A stretch of DNA of 39,188 bases from positions 1-39,188 of the forward strand of contig CAJJBH010000088.1 of NCBI GenBank assembly GCA_905182355.1. The letters are read 5' to 3'. This stretch comes from an uncultured Paracoccaceae bacterium. Lineage in GTDB: Bacteria; Pseudomonadota; Alphaproteobacteria; Rhodobacterales; Rhodobacteraceae. A program made the position numbers and the translations under genes. The notes under the pieces are model-generated. The model saw only the letters and a program-made list of their open reading frames with translations. It was not told the origin of the DNA and did not search any database. Shown here in pieces: positions 32,530-39,188 of the stretch; within the stretch, counting starts at the first letter, position 1; the number at the start of each line of letters is the position of its first letter.

Positions 32530-33480
32530 ATGTATCTGTCTTTAGTGGTCCCTTGTATGAACGAGGAAGACGGCATTGATACACTTGTGACGCGTTTGTC
32601 CGCAATCACGGCGCAGTGGCATCAGCGAGCCGAAATCATCTTAGTTGATGACGGTTCCACCGATGGCACTTGGTCTGCGATTGAACAGGCTAGCCAGCAG
32701 TGTTCACAAATTGTGGGCATTAAGTTGTCAGCGAACCGCGGACATCAAATTGCTTTGACTGCAGGATTGGAAGCCGCCAAAGGTGAGCGAATAATGATGC
32801 TGGATGCGGATCTTCAAGACCCACCAGAGCTGATGACAGATATGATGTTTATGATGGATCGCGGATTTGATGTGGTTTATGGCCGCCGTGCGGAACGACT
32901 GGGCGAAACCATGTTTAAACGCGCGACCGCACACATGTTTTACCGCGTTCTAAATGCGATGTCCGACATCGATATCCCACGAGACACAGGTGATTTTCGC
33001 CTTGTGAACCGCAAGACCTTGGACGCTGTTTTGGAAATGCCAGAACGCGCCCGTTTCATCCGCGGCATGTTCGCATGGGCTGGCTTCAAACAGGTTGGGA
33101 TCGAATATATCCGTGCGCCACGCGAAACAGGCGAAACAAAATATCCATTACGCAAAATGATCCGTTTTTCGGTTGATGCAATGACCGCATTCTCGACCAA
33201 GCCGTTAAAATTGGCCACACGTCTTTCGTTTGTCAGCCTATTCATTGCATCTATGATGGCGATCTATGTTTTCCGGTCTTTGATCTTATTTCAAACGGCA
33301 CCGGGTTGGGCGTCGGTCATTCTAGCCGTCAGCTTTTTCTCGGGCGTACAGCTATTAACGCTTGGGATTCTAGGTGAATATGTTGGTCGACTGTATGTTG
33401 AAGCCAAAAAGCGGCCACTTTATTTTGTCAGTGAAGAAACCCGTGATGCTATGCCAATAGCAACAAAAATGAGCGCGTAA
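32530..33480 (+). CDS. GtrB-like family 2 glycosyltransferase
   Basis: A 316-residue membrane glycosyltransferase of the GtrB/DPM1 group. The GT-A domain shows ILVDDGSTDGT (about 37-47) and the LDADLQDPPELM block (about 94-105) that binds nucleotide sugar and metal. Two C-terminal transmembrane helices (about 235-257 and 265-290) follow. The family transfers a sugar, usually glucose, to undecaprenyl phosphate on the inner face of the membrane. AAAGGA upstream supports the start. Its stop overlaps the GtrA gene start (TAATG), a classic gtrA/gtrB pairing. Confidence 0.92.
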   Translation: MYLSLVVPCMNEEDGIDTLVTRLSAITAQWHQRAEIILVDDGSTDGTWSAIEQASQQCSQIVGIKLSANRGHQIALTAGLEAAKGERIMMLDADLQDPPELMTDMMFMMDRGFDVVYGRRAERLGETMFKRATAHMFYRVLNAMSDIDIPRDTGDFRLVNRKTLDAVLEMPERARFIRGMFAWAGFKQVGIEYIRAPRETGETKYPLRKMIRFSVDAMTAFSTKPLKLATRLSFVSLFIASMMAIYVFRSLILFQTAPGWASVILAVSFFSGVQLLTLGILGEYVGRLYVEAKKRPLYFVSEETRDAMPIATKMSA

Positions 33481-33938
33481 TGAAAGCCGTTCGTTTCGCA
33501 ATCGTCGGCAGCTTTGTCGCACTGATTTATGTGCTTTCCTATGTTGCCCTAGTGGCATTGGGGCTTGCACAGCCATTCGCTAACGCCATCGCGTTTTTTG
33601 TAGCGATTGCGTTGCAATACATTGGACAGGCGTCGTTCACATTTGGCAAACGGATTAACGACCCCAAGCAAATGATCCGCTTTTTCAGCATGACCACACT
33701 GGGTTTCATTACTGCTGCGTCGATCACGGGCATTTGGGGACCACTGGTGGCGGCCCCCCATTGGGCCGCTACATTTGCTGTTACGATCATTCTGCCCATT
33801 CAGAATTACATAATCATGACAGCTTGGGTCTTTAGCCAAGACAGCAAAATCAATGAGGTCACGCTATGCAACACGTCTATAACGATACATTTTTTGACGA
33901 CATCAATCAAAGCGTACATTCTTCTGCGCGTGCTTTGA
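33480..33938 (+). CDS. GtrA-family flippase-like membrane protein
   Basis: A 152-residue protein with four predicted helices between about residue 5 and 125. It is of the GtrA family, thought to flip undecaprenyl-phosphate-linked sugar across the inner membrane. FAIVGSFVALIYVLSY at the N-terminus is typical. The last about 25 residues are unlike the family and come from a 73-base out-of-frame overlap with the following methyltransferase gene, so the natural tail may be a late read-through. It is coupled to the GtrB-like gene upstream. Confidence 0.85.
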   Translation: MKAVRFAIVGSFVALIYVLSYVALVALGLAQPFANAIAFFVAIALQYIGQASFTFGKRINDPKQMIRFFSMTTLGFITAASITGIWGPLVAAPHWAATFAVTIILPIQNYIIMTAWVFSQDSKINEVTLCNTSITIHFLTTSIKAYILLRVL

Positions 33939-34639
33939 TCGCTGCGCTATTTCCGATGCTACGCCTACAAAGTGTTATCGATCTGGGAGGTGGTCGCGGT
34001 GTTTGGCTGGCTGAATGGCAACAAGCTGGCACAACGGGTGTTCTGGGCGTCGACGGCGATTATGTCGATCAAACGCAACTCGCCGTGGATAAAAATCCGT
34101 TTATGGCTGCAGACCTGACCAACCCTGTTAAAACGGGCCGCCGTTTCGATCTAGCACAAAGTCTTGAAGTTGGCGAACATCTTCCCCTGTCCGCTGCGGA
34201 AACTTTGGTCGACAGCTTAACTACTGCGTCTGATCGGGTTCTCTTCTCTGCAGCCGTGAAGGGTCAGGGTGGAGAATTTCATGTCAACGAACAACCACTA
34301 GCATTCTGGCAGGAACTGTTCGAGGCCAGAGGGTACCATGCATATGATTGCATTCGCCCACACCTTAAGAACGACAAAACACTCGCCCCTTGGTATCGTT
34401 ATAATTCGATCCTGTATCTAAATGAAGCTGGTCGTGCTGGTCTTGGCGATGACGTTTTACTACACGCCATTCCTGCTGGTCAGAAAGTCGAAGACGGCGG
34501 TGGCGTCACGTGGCGTTTGCGCAAAGCCATCGTTTCGCGCTTGCCACGCAACACAGTCACAACAATTGCTAAAGTCCGTGCTGCTGTGATTGCTGCGTCC
34601 GTCCGTTTCCGTAAAACGGTCAGGCCTGTTGTTGCATGA
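33866..34639 (+). CDS. SAM-dependent methyltransferase
   Basis: A 257-residue class I methyltransferase. VIDLGGGRGVW (about 37-47) is the SAM-binding motif I; VLGVDGDYVD (about 56-65) supplies the acidic motif II; the strand around DLAQSLEVGEHLP (about 94-106) is motif post-II. The start ATG at 33866 lies 73 bases inside the GtrA frame. The protein's early TFFDDI segment looks natural, so I keep this start. The context suggests methylation of a cell-surface sugar or lipid-linked glycan (inference). It overlaps the next gene by 4 bases. Confidence 0.85.
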   Translation: MQHVYNDTFFDDINQSVHSSARALIAALFPMLRLQSVIDLGGGRGVWLAEWQQAGTTGVLGVDGDYVDQTQLAVDKNPFMAADLTNPVKTGRRFDLAQSLEVGEHLPLSAAETLVDSLTTASDRVLFSAAVKGQGGEFHVNEQPLAFWQELFEARGYHAYDCIRPHLKNDKTLAPWYRYNSILYLNEAGRAGLGDDVLLHAIPAGQKVEDGGGVTWRLRKAIVSRLPRNTVTTIAKVRAAVIAASVRFRKTVRPVVA

Positions 34640-36045
34640 CCGCCATCGGATCATTTGAAGGGAAAAGGTTGGCAATCGGGTTTGGTGCAGGCGCCGTCTT
34701 GTGGCTATGCGTGGCTGCTGTCTTTGCCATCTCGCTGTCAAACCTCAGTGATCCAATGATCCGCTACGATGATTACCCCGCATTGTTCGCTGACGGCGAT
34801 TTGTTCTGGGAAAAGACTTTGAACGAAGGGCGTTGGGTCAATTACATCTGGCATCTACGCAAAGTAGTAACGCCAGCTTGGTTGAATTTCGCAATTTACC
34901 AAGCACTGTGGGCTTTGTTTGCAGCAACCCTAGCAACAGTGATTGTACGCCAGAAAGGTTTGACCTTTTTCAAGGGAACATTGGCCCTTTTGATATTGGT
35001 ATCACCTTCGGCGTTACTAATCTCGCTCTGGTTCAACACGCTGTTGCCAGGCTTAGGATTGGTTGCGATCTTTGGATTGCTTGCGTGTCGCGTATCAAAC
35101 CGCACGCTCAACCTTTTGCTGCCAATCTTTGTTGTCGCAACCTTCATGGCCTACACGACCTTTCCCCTGTTGTTGCTAGCAGTCAGTCTGTTTCGCCAAG
35201 ATGAACGGTCAATCCCCAAGCTGATCGGATTGGGGGCCCTTTTTACAGTCAGTTTTGTAGTGGCAATTTTGCTAACTTACACAATCAATTGGTCCGTTCA
35301 TGGTATATTTGGTGTGCCGCTGGCCGAGTGGCGCGAAGCGACGCCAGCGCATAATTTGGTAGAGCTGCGAAGCAACCTTCCCAAATTGTGGGAGACAGGT
35401 AACGCATTTATCACTAAATCCAGCTTTGGTTTATTCCCGGCCCAAGTATTCCACATCGCTCTAATGATTGGTGCCACCGCGGTCTTGGTACGATACGCAC
35501 CCTTGGAAGCGCTTTATATCTACGCAGGTCTGATAACTGGCGTTACATTGATTGTACTTCAGGTTCTGAAGCTTGGAGTTTCAATCCCAGCACGGGCCCT
35601 CATTTTTGTATGGGTTTTCTACGCTATCGCAGTTGTACGCGCCGCTGAAATCCTAACCACAAAACACGCGTTTGCCGGCCGAATGGCTTGTAACGCGGCA
35701 CTGCTTATCGTCGGAAGCTTTTTACTGCAAAGTTATAAACAAATGAACCAATATCAGGGGTGGCAATTCGAAACCCGCCAAATTGGCCAAATGATCAACA
35801 GTTTTGAGGGTCCGATACTTGTCAAAGGGCATCCGATGCTTTCAGCGTCAGCGATCCCCGCAGGCGTTCAATCCGATCTCGCCTTCCAGTTTAGAATGCA
35901 ACACCTGGTGGGCCGTAACGTGATTATGTGCGCCGCAAATGAGGCGCTTTGCAAAGGCTTGGGTGGTACACTTGAAGAACCAGGGCCACTGCCCAGCATA
36001 TCAGAATTCGAAGATGGCGCTGCTGTGCGTTTTCCAGAAAAATAA
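34636..36045 (+). CDS. GtrII-like membrane glucosyltransferase
   Basis: A 469-residue polytopic membrane protein with about ten helices. An early extracytoplasmic loop has RYDDYPALF (about 36-44) and GRWVNYIWH (about 60-68), fitting the glucosyltransferase-domain (GtrII) family. That family moves sugar from the lipid carrier to O-antigen or another surface polymer on the outer face. A short soluble C-terminal domain (about 385-469) with a cysteine pair follows. With GtrB- and GtrA-like neighbours it completes a three-part O-antigen-modifying set. The start overlaps the methyltransferase stop. Confidence 0.8.
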   Translation: MTAIGSFEGKRLAIGFGAGAVLWLCVAAVFAISLSNLSDPMIRYDDYPALFADGDLFWEKTLNEGRWVNYIWHLRKVVTPAWLNFAIYQALWALFAATLATVIVRQKGLTFFKGTLALLILVSPSALLISLWFNTLLPGLGLVAIFGLLACRVSNRTLNLLLPIFVVATFMAYTTFPLLLLAVSLFRQDERSIPKLIGLGALFTVSFVVAILLTYTINWSVHGIFGVPLAEWREATPAHNLVELRSNLPKLWETGNAFITKSSFGLFPAQVFHIALMIGATAVLVRYAPLEALYIYAGLITGVTLIVLQVLKLGVSIPARALIFVWVFYAIAVVRAAEILTTKHAFAGRMACNAALLIVGSFLLQSYKQMNQYQGWQFETRQIGQMINSFEGPILVKGHPMLSASAIPAGVQSDLAFQFRMQHLVGRNVIMCAANEALCKGLGGTLEEPGPLPSISEFEDGAAVRFPEK

Positions 36046-36204
36046 CGCAGCCGCTCGTCAGCTCACGTAATTCAGCCGCAAATATAATTGCAACTTCAAC
36101 TATATTCAAATACGGTTTTGGCAATAACTGTCAGACCCGTACATCTGCATGCTCAGGATTATCCCTAGCTACAGTTTTTGTATGGCCAATTTAGGTCTCA
36201 AATT
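36046..36204. other. Intergenic region before the reductive dehalogenase gene
   Basis: This 159-base AT-rich gap separates the glycosylation operon from the dehalogenase gene. I see no clear terminator, regulator-binding palindrome or strong promoter. The ribosome binding site is weak (an AGG about 9 bases from the start), so expression may be low or activated by a factor encoded outside the window. Confidence 0.4.
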
Positions 36205-39188
36205 ATGCGCTTTTTCTCTACTGACAATCGCCCCGTTCATATGGGTCCCTACCCGACTGAACGACTGGCTAGATTGAACGAAGTGCCAAGTTTTGCGCAT
36301 GTTCCTGCCTCAAAACAACTTAATTTCGAACGAACGGACGACCCGCATTCAATCATCAACGCGATGCGCGAACATCAGGCAATGTTAGATGCCATTCGCG
36401 ATGGGTTGATCAACCAAGCCATTGCCCAAGTACCCAATGATCCAATTGAACGCGCCCAACACCTGAAATCATTTGGATATTTCGCAGACGCGGCGGTTGT
36501 GGGTGTTTGTGCGCTTCCATCCCAAGCGATCCTGAAACACCCTCACATAAATCCTGATATCACCAACCTAAATCATAAACTTCAAACCGGACAAACAAAA
36601 ACGTTAGCCGCTGGTATCGACATGGTGATGGCTGATTTGAGGGATTCAATTGAAGCTGATCCAACCAGCATTGGACACCACACCCATGCGTTGGTTTTGC
36701 TATACGAGAACCCACGTGACCCCAAAACTGACGAAACCGGCACAGGCTGGATAAAAGATGCACAAGCCCACCGCGCCGGACTTTTGGCGGCAGAAACGGC
36801 AAGTGTTCTTGCAAATTACTTGCGTTTGTTTGGCCATGACGCACGCGGCCATACGGTTACAAGTTCCGATGTAGATTTGAATAAATTGGCTGTTGCTGCA
36901 GGTCTAGCAACCGTTGAAAACGGCGTGGTGTCACATCCTTATATCGGCGCACGATTTGGCCTGGCCGCAATCACAACAAGCTTCGAACTTGCGCCAGATC
37001 AACCCTTGGCAAAAATGGATGCGCAACCAAAGACAGCGTTTGGGCCTGGTTGGAAATTTGGCACCACCTCTGCCAAGAATGCCTCTAATGCAGTGCCATA
37101 TGCAAAGCGCAGGTTTGTCGACGGTGCGCATCCCTTCGAACGTTTGAAGCGCGTTGACGACCCAACAACTTACATCGATGAAGCAAACGTTGCCCGCGTA
37201 CCCAAACGTGCCGATATGTTTGCGCGGGCGCTATTCGGCGACATGGGCAAAAAGGTACAGGACGCTACAGTCGGCGGTCACTATGTGCGCAAGGCACCGA
37301 CATCCATGGCGCAACGTCGCGCGCTTGGTGCATTTGTTATGCTGCAAGATGGCGTTCCCAATACTGAAAAAACCCAAATCACACCCCAAGATGCATCCGA
37401 ATTGATAAAAGCCACCAGCTACTTCTTAGGCATCGACGCCATGGGGATTTCACGCTGCCCTGATTGGGCATGGTACAGCCACGATGCCAGTGGTGATGTA
37501 ATAAATCCGCCTCACGATCAAGCAATTTCGATGATTGTCGACCAAGGGTATGAGACGATGGAGGGCTCGTCTGGCGATGATTGGATCGCCGTCGCCCAAT
37601 CGATGCGGGCCTATTTGCGGTTTTCCCTTTTGGGTGGGGTCATCGCCAAACAAATCCGCAATCTCGGCTACAATGCAAAAGCCCATACTGTAATGGATGG
37701 TGAGGTGTTGCAGCCTCCACTACTGCTGTTGGCGGGCCTTGGTGAAGTCAGTCGGATTGGCGAGGTCATATTAAATCCGTATCTTGGCCCCCGTCTAAAA
37801 TCTGGTGTTGTCACAACCGACCTTCCGATGGCCCATGACAAACCCATCGATTTTGGGCTGCAGACCTTTTGCGAAAGCTGCAACAAATGTGCCCGTGAAT
37901 GCCCATCTGGCGCCATCACTGCTGGACCGAAGAAGATGTTCAACGGCTATGAGATATGGAAATCTGACAGCCAAAAATGTCTAACCTACCGCGTCACGAC
38001 ACCAGGTGGTGCCATGTGTGGGCGTTGTATGAAAACCTGCCCCTGGAACCTCGAAGGTATCTTCAAGGAAAAGCCATTCCGATGGGCCGCAATGAAGGTG
38101 CCAAAGTTAGCCCCAGTATTGGCCAAGCTGGACGATGCTGTCGACAATGGGACCTTAAATCCAGTCAAGAAATGGTGGTGGGATTTAGAGATTGAAGACG
38201 ACGGTGGTTATCGTCCGAGCAAAACCCCCGTGAACGCAAGACAGTTGCAAAAGGGCCTTGATCTAAAGCACGAAGATCAAACTTTGGCCATCTATCCCGC
38301 ACCACTTGCGCCACCTCCCTACCCATATCCTTTCCCGATGGATCGGGAAGCAGGCATCGAGGCTTATCAAGCTATGATTACCGCCGATGAATACAAAGCC
38401 AAACTTGCAACTGGCGACGGCAGCGCCCTGCATGTTTATTCAATTCAAAGCGGCAGCCCGGTCATTCAGGTCGTCGTAACCAAAGTTGAAGCAAGTTCTG
38501 ACAGCGTCATAAAATACGAATTTCAGCCTGTTGCCGGTGGTGACCTTCCAAAATGGCAAGCTGGTGCGCATCTCGACATTGTCGTGGCACCTGAATTCTT
38601 GCGCCAATATTCGATGTCCGGTGATCCCGCTGACAGATCCAAGTATCAGATTGCTGTACTGCGAGAGGACGAAGGGCGTGGTGGTTCAAAATTAATGCAC
38701 CGCATCTTTTCTGAAGGGCGGAAAATTTTCGTCTCAAAGCCCATCAATCACTTCCCCTTGGACCTCTCTGCTACAAAATCCCTACTTATGGGTGGTGGTA
38801 TTGGCATCACCCCAATGATCGCGATGGCGCATGAATTACACGAGCAAGGCTGCGATTTTGAAATGCATTATTCGGGTCGGTCACGGAGAAAAATGGGCTT
38901 GCTTGATGAGATTGCGAAGGCTTCTTGGGCGGACAAAGTGCACCTTCATGTTTCGGATGAAGGCAGCCGCGCCGACATGACGCAAATCATGACCAATTCC
39001 CAGACAAGTTGGCATGTCTACACCTGTGGAGCTGAACAATATATGGCATCCGTCATAGAAGCCGCTCGCAAAACAGGTATGTCGGAACAGGCATTGCATC
39101 TAGAGTACTTCTCGGTTCCCGAACTGCCCGACTATGAGAACCACAGCTTTACGTTAAAACTTGCAAAATCTGGGAAATCACTTTTGGT
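36205..39188 (+). CDS. Self-sufficient reductive dehalogenase with fused flavin/NAD(P)H reductase (BhbA-like, partial)
   Basis: An open frame of 994 codons runs off the right edge. Residues 1-about 690 are a cytoplasmic cobalamin-dependent reductive dehalogenase with no twin-arginine signal. Tyr424 (WYSHD) is a candidate catalytic residue, and GPRLK at 528-532 precedes VVTTDLPM. Two 4Fe-4S motifs follow at C556/C559/C562/C566-Pro and C592/C605/C608/C612-Pro. From about 740 a ferredoxin-NADP reductase-like unit has the flavin motif RQYS (800-803), NAD(P)-binding GGGIGITP (863-870) and YTCGAEQYM (939-947). A 2Fe-2S domain begins near 980 and is cut off. This order matches BhbA of Comamonas, an NADPH-driven catabolic dehalogenase of brominated hydroxybenzoate. 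It should remove halogen from aromatic compounds using NAD(P)H (inference). The ATG is at 36205; Met13 is an alternative. Confidence 0.9.
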   Translation, partial: MRFFSTDNRPVHMGPYPTERLARLNEVPSFAHVPASKQLNFERTDDPHSIINAMREHQAMLDAIRDGLINQAIAQVPNDPIERAQHLKSFGYFADAAVVGVCALPSQAILKHPHINPDITNLNHKLQTGQTKTLAAGIDMVMADLRDSIEADPTSIGHHTHALVLLYENPRDPKTDETGTGWIKDAQAHRAGLLAAETASVLANYLRLFGHDARGHTVTSSDVDLNKLAVAAGLATVENGVVSHPYIGARFGLAAITTSFELAPDQPLAKMDAQPKTAFGPGWKFGTTSAKNASNAVPYAKRRFVDGAHPFERLKRVDDPTTYIDEANVARVPKRADMFARALFGDMGKKVQDATVGGHYVRKAPTSMAQRRALGAFVMLQDGVPNTEKTQITPQDASELIKATSYFLGIDAMGISRCPDWAWYSHDASGDVINPPHDQAISMIVDQGYETMEGSSGDDWIAVAQSMRAYLRFSLLGGVIAKQIRNLGYNAKAHTVMDGEVLQPPLLLLAGLGEVSRIGEVILNPYLGPRLKSGVVTTDLPMAHDKPIDFGLQTFCESCNKCARECPSGAITAGPKKMFNGYEIWKSDSQKCLTYRVTTPGGAMCGRCMKTCPWNLEGIFKEKPFRWAAMKVPKLAPVLAKLDDAVDNGTLNPVKKWWWDLEIEDDGGYRPSKTPVNARQLQKGLDLKHEDQTLAIYPAPLAPPPYPYPFPMDREAGIEAYQAMITADEYKAKLATGDGSALHVYSIQSGSPVIQVVVTKVEASSDSVIKYEFQPVAGGDLPKWQAGAHLDIVVAPEFLRQYSMSGDPADRSKYQIAVLREDEGRGGSKLMHRIFSEGRKIFVSKPINHFPLDLSATKSLLMGGGIGITPMIAMAHELHEQGCDFEMHYSGRSRRKMGLLDEIAKASWADKVHLHVSDEGSRADMTQIMTNSQTSWHVYTCGAEQYMASVIEAARKTGMSEQALHLEYFSVPELPDYENHSFTLKLAKSGKSLL

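Noticed and set aside
1-39188. CRISPR arrays, insertion sequences, phage genes, rRNA or tRNA
   Set aside because: No direct-repeat arrays, transposase or integrase frames, or tRNA-like cloverleaf with conserved arms was seen on either strand.

Overview
The window looks like chromosomal DNA of a marine Roseobacter-group alphaproteobacterium (Rhodobacterales). This rests on the TadE/TadG pilus genes, two CUT1 sugar ABC transporters, a DeLey-Doudoroff galactose route, tightly overlapping operons (many ATGA and TGATG junctions) and moderate GC. I assign no species. I see no rRNA, tRNA, CRISPR array, transposase or phage gene.

Layout. 1-63: first codons of a minus-strand gene resembling NAD glutamate dehydrogenase, cut by the edge. 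444-2976: three Tad minor-pilin genes. 2961-5746: a small membrane protein, a 3-hydroxyisobutyrate-dehydrogenase-like enzyme and a short cytoplasmic reductive-dehalogenase homologue. 5822-17470: a galactoside locus. An ATPase and an IclR regulator read leftward. Rightward run a binding protein, two permeases, a GH4 alpha-galactosidase-like enzyme, a sugar 1-dehydrogenase, dgoK, dgoA, a lactonase and a GH42 beta-galactosidase. Together they would import galactosides, cut them in the cytoplasm and oxidise galactose towards pyruvate and glyceraldehyde-3-phosphate. Galactonate dehydratase is absent.

17514-30348 is a 13-gene leftward operon, with a divergent pair at 30506-32388. It holds a second complete sugar ABC transporter, a histidinol-dehydrogenase-like enzyme, an SDR, four SnoaL/NTF2-fold proteins (three clearly paralogous), a bicupin, a zinc MetE-like protein, an RraA-like aldolase, a LacI regulator and an amidohydrolase-type lactonase. 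A palindromic LacI-type operator abuts the predicted promoter at the divergent junction. I do not recognise this combination as a described pathway. It is the best candidate for an undescribed catabolic system; the substrate is unknown.

32530-36045: a Gtr-like surface glycosylation operon (GtrB-type glycosyltransferase, GtrA flippase, methyltransferase, GtrII-like membrane glucosyltransferase). 36205 to the right edge: a large open reading frame of at least 994 codons. It encodes a cytoplasmic reductive dehalogenase fused to a flavin/NAD(P)H reductase and the start of a 2Fe-2S domain, the BhbA-type self-sufficient architecture.
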